Notes: generated by a model not told the origin, from the sequence alone. DNA of 64,000 nucleotides from Mycolicibacter engbaekii (GCF_002101585.1 NZ_LQOT01000069.1:248001-312000), one strand, 5' to 3'. Counted from the stretch's first letter, positions 8,645 to 17,590 are shown. Numbers and translations are program-made.

Positions 8645-8676
8645 GACGCGGTGGTCCGTGCTGACCGCAGCGGCGA

Positions 8677-9909
8677 TCAGGCTTGTCGCCGGGTCCCGAG
8701 GACGTGGTGGAACACTGCCTGGCGCAGCGCGAGTTCGCGCGGGTCGCTGTGCAGGTGAAAGCCCAGGCGGTTCATCACGTAGGAGTAGCCGATCGCTGTG
8801 TCGGGATCGGCGAACCCGAAGGAACCGCCGAAACCCGGTGTGCCATAGGCTTTGTCGGAAGAACCGAAAACGGTGCCGAATGCCGGTTTGGACAAACCCA
8901 GATTGAACACCAGCTCCACGCCCAACACCTTGTCCCGTTCCCCGCGCGACGGCGGCGCCGGCATGGCGGCGAGTTCGTCGCGCACGTCCTCGCGCAGCGG
9001 CAGAGCGGAGTCCGCGCCGGCAGCGGCGCCGTAGAGTTGCGCGATCGCCCGGGCGGTGCCGATCCCGTTGGCAGACGGGATTTCCACGGCACGTACGTCG
9101 TCGCGGTTGTAGTCGCCATCCCACGGTTTGACGTCGCGCGGAAGCGAGCTCGCCCGCCCCAGCAGACCGAACGGATTGAGCAGGGCGGCCACCAGAGCGG
9201 CGGGCATCACCGACAGGTGCAGGAGGGACTCCGCGCGCTTCCACTGGTGCAACAGCGCCACCTGGTCGCGGGATACCGACGAGGGCAGCCCGATGTGCAG
9301 GTCCAGCCCGAGTGGCCGGGCGATCTCTTCGGCGAAGAACCGGCCCAGGGTACGGCCGGCGGGGTCGGTGCGGCGGATGAGTTCGGATTCGTACCAGCCC
9401 AAGGTGACCGCGTGATACCCGTGGCGGGTTCCCGGCGCCCAGCGGGGCCGCTGAGCCGCCAGCAGGGGGGCCAGCCGGTCCGGGGCCGCCACGTCGGCCA
9501 ACCTCGGGGCAGGTTTGAGCGCGCTCAGCCCCGCCTGGTGCCCGAGCAGCTGGCGGACCGTGATGTCGCCCTTGCCCGCTTGGGCGAACTCCGGCCAGTG
9601 GGCGGCCACCTTGTCGTCGTAACCGAATAGGCCCCGCGACACCGCCAGCGCCACGGCCAGCGCCGCCACGCCTTTGGTGCTCGAGAAGACATTGACCATG
9701 GTGTCGCGCCGCCACGGTGCGCGGTTGTAGCCGTCGCGATAACCACCCCACAGGTCAACGACTTTGACGCCGTTGCGGAAGACCGCCAGGGCGGCGCCCA
9801 CTTCGCTGCCCCGGGCGAAGTTGTCCCGGAAGGCGTCGGCGACCTTGCCGAAACCCTCATCGACGTCGCCGCCGATCAGGTCGTGCGGAACCGCGACTTT
9901 GAGCACCAT
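8677..9909 (-). CDS. Serine hydrolase of the beta-lactamase / esterase family
   Basis: 410-residue member of the class C beta-lactamase-like superfamily (EstB/LipL-type esterases and DD-peptidases). The nucleophile motif S-x-x-K is S76-S-T-K79 in NVFSSTKG. A Tyr occurs at the second motif position (GYHAVTLGWYE) without the classical Y-x-N. There is no signal peptide, so a cytosolic esterase is more likely than a true beta-lactamase. The ATG at 9909 (MVLKVAVPHDLIGG) is preferred to the longer open frame because mycobacterial homologues begin there. It lies downstream of the methyltransferase on the same strand with a 76-base gap. Confidence 0.87.
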   Translation of the reverse strand: MVLKVAVPHDLIGGDVDEGFGKVADAFRDNFARGSEVGAALAVFRNGVKVVDLWGGYRDGYNRAPWRRDTMVNVFSSTKGVAALAVALAVSRGLFGYDDKVAAHWPEFAQAGKGDITVRQLLGHQAGLSALKPAPRLADVAAPDRLAPLLAAQRPRWAPGTRHGYHAVTLGWYESELIRRTDPAGRTLGRFFAEEIARPLGLDLHIGLPSSVSRDQVALLHQWKRAESLLHLSVMPAALVAALLNPFGLLGRASSLPRDVKPWDGDYNRDDVRAVEIPSANGIGTARAIAQLYGAAAGADSALPLREDVRDELAAMPAPPSRGERDKVLGVELVFNLGLSKPAFGTVFGSSDKAYGTPGFGGSFGFADPDTAIGYSYVMNRLGFHLHSDPRELALRQAVFHHVLGTRRQA

Positions 9910-9985
9910 GGGGCTGTTATACCGTTGCCGGAAGCCGGCCAGCCGCCGAATGGCCAATTCACCGCCCCGAACGCGGCGGCCGCCG

Positions 9986-10894
9986 TCAGGTGCGAATCGC
10001 CTCGATCGCAACCGAATTGCGCAGCCGCGCCACGATGTCGCCGTCGGGAAAACTGCGACCGTAGGCGGCGAACACCGCTTCGCGGGAGCGTTCGTCCACC
10101 TGCCACCCGCGCTGGCTCAGATAGCTGCCCACCGGATTGCGCTCGCCGGGGTAGACCAGGCTGGCGATGTCGAGGTCCAGCCCCTGAGCGGCGAACCGCT
10201 GCCCCAACGACTGGTTCGAGCCGCTGAGCGCGGCGCCGCCGTCCGGGTGGAATTCGGTCGCCAGCCTGCTGCCCGGGGCGCTGAGCGCGGTGATGTGGTC
10301 GAACAACCGGTCCTGTGCGTCCGGGGGCAGGTAGACCAGCAGCCCCTCGGCGATCCACGCGGTGGGCTGCGTCGGGTCAAAACCACGTTCGCGCAAGGCC
10401 GCCGGCCAGTCGTCGCGCAGATCGACCGCCACGGCACGGTGCTCGGCGCTCGGCTGCGCGCCCAGGGCAGCCAGCGTGCGCGTCTTGAACTCGATGACCT
10501 CCGGTTGGTCGATCTCATAGACCACGCTGGGTTGCGGCCAGTCCAACCGGTAGGCCCGTGAATCCAGTCCGGCGGCCAGGATCACGAACTGCCGGATCCC
10601 GGCGGCCGCGGCTGCCCGGAAGAAGTCGTCGAAGAACCGGGTGCGCACCGCCATCACGGCCGTCATCGGCTCGGCGGCGGCCTTGGCCTCCGCGGCCACC
10701 GCCGGCTCCAGGGCGCCGTCGACCAGCTTGGTGAAGAAGTCGACGCCCACCGCGCGCACGAGCGGGGCCGCGAACGGGTCCGAGATGATGGCGTCGGGTT
10801 CCGCGGTGGCCAGCGCACGGGCGGCGGCGACCATGGTGGCGGTGGTGCCCACGCTGGAGGCCAGGTCCCAGCTGTCGTTGTCACTGCGCGCCAC
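9986..10894 (-). CDS. Class I SAM-dependent methyltransferase, mycobacterial TIGR00027 family
   Basis: 302 residues of the leucine-carboxyl-methyltransferase-like family that is expanded in mycobacteria (Rv0725c/Rv0726c occupy the same locus in M. tuberculosis). Diagnostic segments are WDLASSVGTTATMVAAARA at the N-terminus, the SAM-binding QFVILAAGLDSRAYRL, and PTAWIAEGLLVYL. The substrate is unknown for the family. GTG start at 10894, 5 bases after the stop of a 26-codon ORF that has its own strong ribosome-binding site, suggesting coupled translation. Confidence 0.92.
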   Translation of the reverse strand: MARSDNDSWDLASSVGTTATMVAAARALATAEPDAIISDPFAAPLVRAVGVDFFTKLVDGALEPAVAAEAKAAAEPMTAVMAVRTRFFDDFFRAAAAAGIRQFVILAAGLDSRAYRLDWPQPSVVYEIDQPEVIEFKTRTLAALGAQPSAEHRAVAVDLRDDWPAALRERGFDPTQPTAWIAEGLLVYLPPDAQDRLFDHITALSAPGSRLATEFHPDGGAALSGSNQSLGQRFAAQGLDLDIASLVYPGERNPVGSYLSQRGWQVDERSREAVFAAYGRSFPDGDIVARLRNSVAIEAIRT

Positions 10895-10899
10895 GGTCG

Positions 10900-10980
10900 T
10901 CAGCTCCGCCCCGCGCCGATGGCGGCGTCCATGTCCACGCCGGAGGGCAGGTCGGCGGTGTTGAGTTCGGTAGGTGCCAT
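10900..10980 (-). CDS. 26-codon leader ORF upstream of methyltransferase
   Basis: Short ORF reading MAPTELNTADLPSGVDMDA and ending IGAGRS. It is preceded by the purine-rich Shine-Dalgarno AGAGGAAGAGGA, which is better than that of the methyltransferase itself. Its TGA lies 5 bases before the methyltransferase GTG. I recognise no family. It could be a translational-coupling leader, the remnant of a longer N-terminus, or chance; the ribosome-binding site is the main reason to list it. Confidence 0.4.
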   Translation of the reverse strand: MAPTELNTADLPSGVDMDAAIGAGRS

Positions 10981-11287
10981 CACGGTCCTCTTCCTCTCTG
11001 CCGGTCAGATCAGCCCGAAAAACTAGTTAGCGCGTTTAACGAGCTAGGGGCGACTGTACGCCGCCAGCCTGACCGCGCGCTGGCAGTGCCGCCAAGGCCA
11101 GCCCGCCCCGTCGTGCTGAGCTGTTAGTCTCGTAGACTGCTGACGCGCCAAAGTCACGCGTGGCCCCGCCATGACGGGCCGCCACGCGGACGCGACAACG
11201 CAGGACTTACCCAGGACTAACCGGGGCTGGGACAGAACAGCCCATTGGAACGCCGCGACCGGACCTCGGCTGCGCAGGAGGAGAAGA
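10981..11287. promoter_or_regulatory. Divergent intergenic region between methyltransferase and secY
   Basis: Gene-free stretch of about 300 bases that must carry the promoters of the leftward methyltransferase and of secY. Visible elements are an interrupted inverted repeat with CTAG at both ends and GTTA/TAAC inside (11023-11047), and the -10-like TAGACT at 11133-11138 within the small palindrome AGTCT-CGT-AGACT. No good -35 hexamer is seen. The secY leader would be about 150 bases. No further ORF is supported. Confidence 0.4.
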
Positions 11288-12616
11288 GTGTTCTCGGCTT
11301 TCATCTCAGCGCTGCGGACGGTCGACCTGAGGCGCAAGATCTTGTTCGCGCTGGGCATCATCGTGGTGTACCGGCTGGGAGCCGCCATCCCATCGCCCGG
11401 CGTCGACTACCAGAACGTCCAGCAGTGCATCAAAGAAGTCAGCGGTGGTGACGCCGCGCAGGTCTACTCGCTGATCAACCTGTTCTCCGGCGGCGCGCTG
11501 CTCCAGCTGACGGTCTTCGCCATCGGCGTGATGCCCTACATCACCGCCAGCATCATCGTCCAGCTGCTGACGGTGGTGATTCCGCGTTTCGAGGAACTGC
11601 GTAAAGAAGGCCAGTCCGGCCAGAACAAGATGACGCAGTACACCCGCTACCTGACGGTTGCCCTGGCCATCCTGCAGGCCACCAGCATCGTCGCGCTGGC
11701 CGCCAACGGCGGGCTGTTGCAGACCTGCAGCCTGCGTCACGACATCATCGCCGACCACAGCATCTTCACCCTGATGGTCATCGTGCTGGTGATGACCTCC
11801 GGCGCGGTGCTGGTGATGTGGCTCGGTGAGCTCATCACCGAGCGCGGTATCGGCAACGGCATGTCGCTGCTCATCTTCGTCGGTATCGCCGCGCGCATTC
11901 CGATCGAAGGCAAGACCATCCTGGACTCCCGTGGCGCCGTGGTGTTCACCATGGTCTGCCTGGCAGCGCTGGCGATCGTCGTGGGCGTGGTCTTCGTCGA
12001 GCAGGGGCAGCGCCGTATCCCGGTGCAGTACGCCAAGCGGATGGTCGGCCGGCGCATGTACGGCGGCACCTCGACCTACCTGCCGCTGAAGGTCAACCAG
12101 GCCGGCGTCATCCCGGTCATCTTCGCCTCGTCGCTGATCTACATTCCGCAGCTGATCACCCAGTTGGTCCGCAGCGGGGGCAGCCCGGGCAACGGCTGGT
12201 GGGACAAGTTCGTCAGTACCTACCTGTCGGACCCGTCCAACTTCGTCTATATCGGCATCTATTTCGGCTTGATCATCTTCTTCACCTACTTCTACGTGTC
12301 GATCACGTTCAACCCCGACGAGCGGGCCGACGAGATGAAGAAGTTCGGTGGCTTCATTCCGGGTATCCGGCCGGGCCGCCCGACCGCTGACTATCTGCGC
12401 TACGTCCTCAGCCGGATCACGCTGCCCGGCTCGATCTACTTGGGTGTGATCTCGGTGCTGCCCAACCTGTTCCTCCAGATGGGTAACTCCGGAACCGTCC
12501 AGAACCTGCCGTTCGGTGGTACCGCGGTGCTGATCATGATCGGCGTCGGTCTCGACACGGTGAAGCAGATCGAGAGCCAGCTCATGCAGCGCAACTACGA
12601 AGGGTTCCTCAAGTGA
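11288..12616 (+). CDS. secY: Preprotein translocase subunit SecY
   Basis: Channel-forming subunit of the SecYEG translocase in the cytoplasmic membrane. 442 residues with about ten hydrophobic segments. Signature regions include LPLKVNQAGVIPVIFASSL and the cytoplasmic loop PGIRPGRPTADYL. The GTG at 11288 gives the VFSAFISALRTVDLRRKILF start that matches other mycobacterial SecY proteins; the in-frame ATG at 11171 would add 39 unrelated residues. The stop overlaps the adk start (GTGA junction), giving a secY-adk-map operon. Confidence 0.97.
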   Translation: MFSAFISALRTVDLRRKILFALGIIVVYRLGAAIPSPGVDYQNVQQCIKEVSGGDAAQVYSLINLFSGGALLQLTVFAIGVMPYITASIIVQLLTVVIPRFEELRKEGQSGQNKMTQYTRYLTVALAILQATSIVALAANGGLLQTCSLRHDIIADHSIFTLMVIVLVMTSGAVLVMWLGELITERGIGNGMSLLIFVGIAARIPIEGKTILDSRGAVVFTMVCLAALAIVVGVVFVEQGQRRIPVQYAKRMVGRRMYGGTSTYLPLKVNQAGVIPVIFASSLIYIPQLITQLVRSGGSPGNGWWDKFVSTYLSDPSNFVYIGIYFGLIIFFTYFYVSITFNPDERADEMKKFGGFIPGIRPGRPTADYLRYVLSRITLPGSIYLGVISVLPNLFLQMGNSGTVQNLPFGGTAVLIMIGVGLDTVKQIESQLMQRNYEGFLK

Positions 12617-13164
12617 GAGTGGTACTGCTGGGACCGCCGGGTGCAGGCAAGGGCACCCAAGCAGTGAAATTGGCGGAGAAACTGGGTGTCCCGCAGATCT
12701 CCACTGGCGATCTGTTCCGCCACAACATCGCCGAGGGCACCGAGCTGGGGAAAAAGGCCAAGCAGTACCTCGATGCCGGCGACCTGGTGCCGCCGGAGCT
12801 GACCAACGCGCTGGTCGACGACCGGCTCGACCAGCCCGATGCCGCGAACGGCTTCATCCTGGACGGCTACCCCCGTTCGTTGGAGCAGGCCGAGGCGCTA
12901 CACGCCATGCTTGAACGTCGGCAGACCAAGCTGGACGCGGTGCTGGAGTTCCGGGTCACCGAGAGCGAACTGCTCAAGCGGCTCAAGGAACGTGGTCGCG
13001 CTGACGACACCGCCGATGTCATCCACAACCGCATGATGGTCTACCGCGAGGAGACCACGCCGCTGTTGGACTACTACCAGGACGAGCACGACCTGCACGT
13101 TGTGGACGCCCTCGGCACGCTCGATGAGGTGTTCGCCCGCGCCCTGAAGGCCCTGGGACAGTAG
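12613..13164 (+). CDS. adk: Adenylate kinase
   Basis: Interconverts ATP plus AMP with two ADP. 183 residues, the short form without the zinc-finger LID. The P-loop LLGPPGAGKGTQ is at the N-terminus, then the STGDLFR and GFILDGYPRS AMP-site motifs and the RADDT LID segment. GTG start at 12613 overlaps the secY stop by 4 bases; a second in-frame GTG two codons later is an alternative. Its TAG overlaps the map start by one base. Confidence 0.97.
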   Translation: MRVVLLGPPGAGKGTQAVKLAEKLGVPQISTGDLFRHNIAEGTELGKKAKQYLDAGDLVPPELTNALVDDRLDQPDAANGFILDGYPRSLEQAEALHAMLERRQTKLDAVLEFRVTESELLKRLKERGRADDTADVIHNRMMVYREETTPLLDYYQDEHDLHVVDALGTLDEVFARALKALGQ

Positions 13165-13976
13165 TGATCGGTCTGCCGAAGCGGCGCAAGGCGGTGCCGC
13201 ATCGCAGCCCGGGCGAGCTTGACGCGATGGCCGCGGCCGGCGCCGTGGTCGCTGCCGCACTGTCGGCGGTCCGCGAGGCCGCCGCGGCCGGGGTGTCCAC
13301 CCTGCAGCTGGACGAGATCGCCGAGTCGGTGATCCGCGACGCGGGCGCCACTCCGTCGTTCCTGGGCTATCACGGGTTCCCGGCGTCGATCTGCAGCTCG
13401 GTCAACGATCGGGTGGTGCACGGCATCCCTTCGGCCACCGAGGTGCTGGCGGAGGGTGATCTGGTGTCCATCGACTGCGGAGCGATTCTGGACGGCTGGC
13501 ACGGCGACGCCGCGATCACCTTCGGGATCGGCACGCTGTCGGTCGCCGACGAGAACCTGTCCGCGGCGACCAGGCAGGCGATGGAGGCCGGGATCGCGGC
13601 GATGGTCGTGGGCAACCGGCTCAGCGACGTCTCCCACGCCATCGAAACCGGCGCCCGGGCCGCATCCGCGCAGTTCAAACGCTCCTTCGGTATCGTCGCC
13701 GGCTACGGCGGCCACGGCATCGGCCGCCAGATGCACATGGACCCCTTCCTGCCCAACGAGGGATCGCCGGGCCACGGGCCGCTGCTGGTGGCCGGGTCGG
13801 TGCTGGCGATCGAGCCGATGCTGACCCTGGGGACCGACCAGACCGTCATCCTCGAAGACGAGTGGACGGTCGTCACCGCCGACGGGTCGCGTGCGGCGCA
13901 CTGGGAGCACAGTGTCGCGGTGACCGAGGACGGGCCGCGGATCCTGACCAGCCCGGCCGCCCCCGCCGGCGCATAA
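13164..13976 (+). CDS. map: Methionine aminopeptidase, type I
   Basis: Removes the initiator Met from nascent proteins. 270 residues of the pitta-bread metallopeptidase fold. Metal ligands are visible in order: D in VSIDCGAILDGWHGDAA (two Asp), H in GYGGHGIGRQMH, E in LAIEPML, and E near the end in WEHSVAVTE. GTG start at 13164 overlaps adk. It corresponds to mapA (Rv0734) of M. tuberculosis by position. A weak GC hairpin at 13982-14001 follows. Confidence 0.95.
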   Translation: MIGLPKRRKAVPHRSPGELDAMAAAGAVVAAALSAVREAAAAGVSTLQLDEIAESVIRDAGATPSFLGYHGFPASICSSVNDRVVHGIPSATEVLAEGDLVSIDCGAILDGWHGDAAITFGIGTLSVADENLSAATRQAMEAGIAAMVVGNRLSDVSHAIETGARAASAQFKRSFGIVAGYGGHGIGRQMHMDPFLPNEGSPGHGPLLVAGSVLAIEPMLTLGTDQTVILEDEWTVVTADGSRAAHWEHSVAVTEDGPRILTSPAAPAGA

Positions 13977-14040
13977 CCCCAGCCCGCGGGTAGCTGCGGG
14001 CGCAGGCCGGCGTCCTTTCGGGAGTCAGGCCTTTGAGGCG

Positions 14041-14541
14041 TCAGGCGTAGCCCAGGGCCGAGTTCTCCAGCCGGATCCGGACCCGCAGCAGCGCGGCGTT
14101 GGCGAGGGTGAACAGCAGTGCCGTCAGCCACGCGGTGTGGATCAACGGCAGCGCCACCCCTTCGAGGACCACAGCCACATAGTTGGGATGGTGCAGCCAC
14201 CGATACGGCCCGCGGTGCACCAGGGGAACACCGTCCAACACGATCACCCGGGTGTTCCAGCGCCGGCCCAGGGTCGCCACACACCACCAGCGCAACACCT
14301 GGCTCAACGCGGCCAAGACCAGCATCGGCCAGCCCAGCCATCCGATGAACGGGCGGTCCAGCAGCCACACCTCGGCCACACAGCCCACGAGCAGCCCGGA
14401 GTGCAGCAGCACCATGGCGGGGTAGTGGCCTGCGCCGAACTCCTTGCCGCCCCGGGCGAAGGCCCACTTCGCATTCGACGTCGACACCGCGAGCTCGGCC
14501 AGTCGCTCCAGCCCGACCGCCAGGATCAGCAGGTAATACAT
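14041..14541 (-). CDS. Isoprenylcysteine carboxyl methyltransferase (ICMT) family membrane protein
   Basis: 166-residue integral membrane protein with about four or five hydrophobic segments and the C-terminal ICMT SAM-binding signature (TLGRRWNTRVIV followed by GPYRWLHHPNYVAV). It starts 4 bases downstream of the type III polyketide synthase stop, so the two form an operon. In Streptomyces and other actinobacteria such ICMT-like enzymes O-methylate alkylresorcinol or related phenolic lipids made by the neighbouring type III PKS. I infer the same role here; protein prenylcysteine is not an expected substrate. Confidence 0.88.
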   Translation of the reverse strand: MYYLLILAVGLERLAELAVSTSNAKWAFARGGKEFGAGHYPAMVLLHSGLLVGCVAEVWLLDRPFIGWLGWPMLVLAALSQVLRWWCVATLGRRWNTRVIVLDGVPLVHRGPYRWLHHPNYVAVVLEGVALPLIHTAWLTALLFTLANAALLRVRIRLENSALGYA

Positions 14542-14545
14542 CCGG

Positions 14546-15592
14546 CTACCAGCCGAGCAGTACGAGCTCGGAACAGAATCCGGGCCCCATCGCGACCATC
14601 AGGCCGAACGAACCGGGCGGCGGCGGCTCGGCCACGGTGGCCCGCAGCACATCCAGTACCGAGGCCGATGACAGATTCCCGTTCTCGCGCAGCGATGTTC
14701 GGGTGCGGTCGAGCGCTTCGGCAGGCAGGTCGAGGACGTTTTGGACCGCCTCGATGACTTTGGGTCCGCCGGGATGGCAGACATAGGTGGACAGGTCCTC
14801 GGCGCGCAGGCCGCAGTCGGCGAGGAAGTTGTGGACGTCGTCGGCCAGGTACTTCTCCACCACGGTGGTGACTTCGACCGACAGCTTGATCCGGAAACCG
14901 CCGGTGCCGATGTCCCAGCCCATCACATCCTGGCTGTCGGGGTAAAGCCGGCTGCGGGTCGCCAAGATTCGCGGCATGTTCGCCCCGGCCGGCCGCCGGT
15001 TCGCCCCGGTGGCGATCACGGCGGCAGCGCCGTCACCGAAGAGGCTGGCGGCCACGAAGTTCGGTATCGAGCGGTCGTCGCGCTGGATGGTCAGCGAGCA
15101 CAGTTCGACCGCGAGCAACGCCGCCACCCCGTCGGGATAGGCACGCAGGTAGTCATACATCCGAGCCACCCCGGCGGCCCCGGCGACGCAGCCCAGCCCG
15201 AACAGCGGCACCCGCTTGACGTCGGGCCGCAGCCCGACTCTGGCCGCCAGGCGGGCCTCCAGTGTCGGTACGGCCAGGCCGGTCACCGTCGTGGACACCA
15301 CGACGTCGACGTCGGCCGGCTTGACCTCGGCGGCGTCCAGGGCGGCCCGCAGCGCCCGCTCGCCGAGGTCGAGGGCCACCTCGATGAAGGTGTCGTTGGC
15401 CTCGGTGAAGCCGCTCAGTTCGGAGTAGCGGGACAGGGGCAGCGCCAGGTGGCGGGAGGCGACGCCGCTGGCCTCGAAGAACCGCCGAAACTCGGGACCG
15501 GCGAAGTCGCCCAGTGCTTGGGCGGATTCGGCCTGGCTATATCGATGGGGCGGGAACTCAACGGCTACGGCGGCGAGCGACGGCGCGGTCAT
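14546..15592 (-). CDS. Type III polyketide synthase (chalcone-synthase-like)
   Basis: 348-residue homodimer-type ketosynthase that extends acyl-CoA starters with malonyl-CoA. The triad is intact: C135 in FGLGCVAGAAG, H273 in VCHPGGPKV, N306 in ENGNLSSAS, and the C-terminal GPGF motif is present. It resembles PKS10/PKS11/PKS18-type enzymes of mycobacteria. ATG at 15592 with the strong ribosome-binding site GAGGAG. With the adjacent ICMT it probably makes a methylated alkylresorcinol or alkylpyrone. A divergent MarR gene starts 145 bases away and is a plausible regulator. Confidence 0.93.
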   Translation of the reverse strand: MTAPSLAAVAVEFPPHRYSQAESAQALGDFAGPEFRRFFEASGVASRHLALPLSRYSELSGFTEANDTFIEVALDLGERALRAALDAAEVKPADVDVVVSTTVTGLAVPTLEARLAARVGLRPDVKRVPLFGLGCVAGAAGVARMYDYLRAYPDGVAALLAVELCSLTIQRDDRSIPNFVAASLFGDGAAAVIATGANRRPAGANMPRILATRSRLYPDSQDVMGWDIGTGGFRIKLSVEVTTVVEKYLADDVHNFLADCGLRAEDLSTYVCHPGGPKVIEAVQNVLDLPAEALDRTRTSLRENGNLSSASVLDVLRATVAEPPPPGSFGLMVAMGPGFCSELVLLGW

Positions 15593-15737
15593 ATCTCCTC
15601 AGTGTGCCGTGCCGAAGTGCTCGATGGTTCATTTTCCGCTATGACAGCGAACCTTTTTCCCTGATCGACCGCCTCAAGCGCCGCGTTCTGCGACGAATGC
15701 TTCCGAAGGCGGAGACACCGGATCGGCGCACACCGTC

Positions 15738-16280
15738 ATGACTGCGCGGTGCGGTGCGGTAGAAAAGGACGTGGCAGCTTCCCCTGCGTCCGGCGACGCC
15801 GATCCGATCGCCCTGGCGCGAGCGAACTGGGAGCGGGCCGGCTGGGGCGATGTCGCCGACGGGATGGTGGCGGTGACATCGGTGATGCGGGCCCACCAGA
15901 TTCTGCTGGCCCGGGTGGAGGCGACGCTGCGTCCCTACGACCTGAGCTTCTCCCGATTCGAGCTGTTGCGGTTGTTGGCGTTCAGCCGCTCCGGTGCACT
16001 GCCGATCACCAAAGCCTCCGACCGGCTGCAGGTCCACGTCACCAGCGTCACGCATGCCATCCGGCGGTTGGAGGCCGCTGGTCTGGTCGAGCGACTGCCG
16101 CACCCGACCGACGGCCGCACCACGCTGGTGTCCATCACCGACCTGGGGCGCACGACCGTCACCGATGCGACGGCCAGCCTCAACGCTCAGGTGTTCGCCG
16201 ATATCGGGATGTCGCTAGAGGAATCGCGGGCGTTGTCGTCGGCCATCGAGACGCTGCGCCGCAACGCCGGCGATTTCTAG
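15738..16280 (+). CDS. MarR family transcriptional regulator
   Basis: Winged-helix repressor of 180 residues. The DNA-binding region is near residues 80-125 (LPITKASDRLQVHVTSVTH, then RRLEAAGLVERLPHPTDGR, the wing with the D-x-R-x2 pattern). The segment DPIALARANWERAGWGDVADGM matches what I recall of Rv0737 in M. tuberculosis, which also lies a few genes after map. A GTG at 15771 (VAASPASGD) is an alternative start. It is divergent from the type III PKS operon, which it may control. Confidence 0.9.
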   Translation: MTARCGAVEKDVAASPASGDADPIALARANWERAGWGDVADGMVAVTSVMRAHQILLARVEATLRPYDLSFSRFELLRLLAFSRSGALPITKASDRLQVHVTSVTHAIRRLEAAGLVERLPHPTDGRTTLVSITDLGRTTVTDATASLNAQVFADIGMSLEESRALSSAIETLRRNAGDF

Positions 16281-16330
16281 CGCCGATCGCAGGCGCGGCG
16301 GAGCCGGGCGTGGCGGGTCGGCGCCGCGGG

Positions 16331-17590
16331 CTAGCCGGCTGATTCTCGCGCCGTCGGTGCGGGGATCGGGATGGTGGCGGTCACGGCGGTGCCCGCTCCG
16401 GGGCGCGACCGGATGTTGAGCCGCCCGCCGACCAACTCGGCGCGCTCAGCCATCGACAGCACCCCGTAGCCGCCCATCTCGTCGCCGCCCACCGGATGCT
16501 CGAAGGTGTCGAAACCGACCCCGTCGTCGACGATCTCCAGTCGCGCGGTGTCGGGATCGGCGGTGATGGTGAAACTCAGCCGGACCGTGGTCGCGGCCGC
16601 GTGTTTGACGACGTTCTGCAGGCCCTCCTGGGCGATGCGGTACAGCGCCAGCTCGATGTGCTCGGGCAGCCGGGTCTCGGCCAGTTCCAGCTCTATCGTC
16701 AGTTGCGGGATGGACTGGGCCAGGCTGGCCAGTCCGCCCGTCAGGCCCAGGTCGTCGAGCACCGGCGGCCGCAGCCCGCTGATCGCCACGCGGGTCTCCT
16801 GCAGCGTCAGTCCGGCGAGTTCACGCGCGGCCTCCAGCTGCACCGACGCCTCGTCCGGGTCGCTGCCGACTGCACGCGCGGCGGCGTCCAACCGATAGGA
16901 CAGTGTCACCAGCCGCTGCGAGATCCCGTCGTGGATGTCACCGGCCAGCCGGCGCCGTTCGATCTCCTGGGCCTGGATGACCTGCTCGACGAAGAGCTCG
17001 TGGGCCCGTTCGCGCGCCACCAGCTGCCGGTGCAGCCGGGCCTGGTGCATGGCACCGGCGATCAGCCGGCCGATCACCCGCAGGAGCTCGACGTCGCCGG
17101 CGGTGAACTCGCGGCGCCGCACGGTGTGCACATTGAGCACGCCGACCAGCCCGCCCGGATCGGTCTCCATGGGCACCGACACCATCGAGGTGAAGTCGCG
17201 CCCGCGCAGCGATTCGATCGGCAGGTACCGCGGATCGGCCTCCTTGTCGTGGCTGATCACCACCGGCTCGCGGTGGCGGGCTACCCAACCCGACACCCCA
17301 GAACCCAGCGCCAGCCGGATCTTGCCGACCTCGGTGTCGAACGGCGGGGTCGCGCCGGTGAGGGTCAGGGAGCGCTCGGTGTCGTCGAGCACATGCACGA
17401 AGCAGACGTCGGTGCCGGTGGCTGCGGTGATCATCCGGGCCGCGGCCGCGGCGAGCGGTTCCACGCCGGGTCCGCTGGAGGCCGCCTGGATGAGTTCCCG
17501 CAGCAGCGCCAGCTCGTGGTTGGCGTCGACGAAATCCCGGACCGCGCGGGGCTTGCGGGAGCGGGGACGCTGCCCGCCGGCCGAGCTCAC
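16331..17590 (-). CDS. Sensor histidine kinase, GAF + HisKA_3 (NarL class)
   Basis: 419-residue soluble kinase. A GAF domain occupies roughly residues 28-190, followed by a coiled dimerisation segment with the phosphoacceptor H220 in GDIHDGISQRL, and a C-terminal HATPase_c domain (NVVKHA, DDGVGFD, GYGVLSMAERAELVGG). There is no transmembrane segment, so it senses a cytoplasmic or diffusible signal through the GAF domain. GTG start at 17590 overlaps the response-regulator stop by 4 bases. The ligand is unknown; the GAF domain alone does not show heme binding. Confidence 0.92.
   Translation of the reverse strand: MSSAGGQRPRSRKPRAVRDFVDANHELALLRELIQAASSGPGVEPLAAAAARMITAATGTDVCFVHVLDDTERSLTLTGATPPFDTEVGKIRLALGSGVSGWVARHREPVVISHDKEADPRYLPIESLRGRDFTSMVSVPMETDPGGLVGVLNVHTVRRREFTAGDVELLRVIGRLIAGAMHQARLHRQLVARERAHELFVEQVIQAQEIERRRLAGDIHDGISQRLVTLSYRLDAAARAVGSDPDEASVQLEAARELAGLTLQETRVAISGLRPPVLDDLGLTGGLASLAQSIPQLTIELELAETRLPEHIELALYRIAQEGLQNVVKHAAATTVRLSFTITADPDTARLEIVDDGVGFDTFEHPVGGDEMGGYGVLSMAERAELVGGRLNIRSRPGAGTAVTATIPIPAPTARESAG

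Noticed and set aside
6743..9751. A 1002-codon open frame on the minus strand across sppA and the serine hydrolase region
   Set aside because: It is antisense to sppA, which has complete catalytic motifs. The translation is rich in Arg, Gly and Pro with no family motif, as expected of shadow frames in high-GC DNA.
13982..14040. GC hairpin as a terminator between map and the ICMT gene
   Set aside because: The stem is only 6 bp with an 8-base loop and no T-run. The position is suitable but the structure is too weak to list as a feature.
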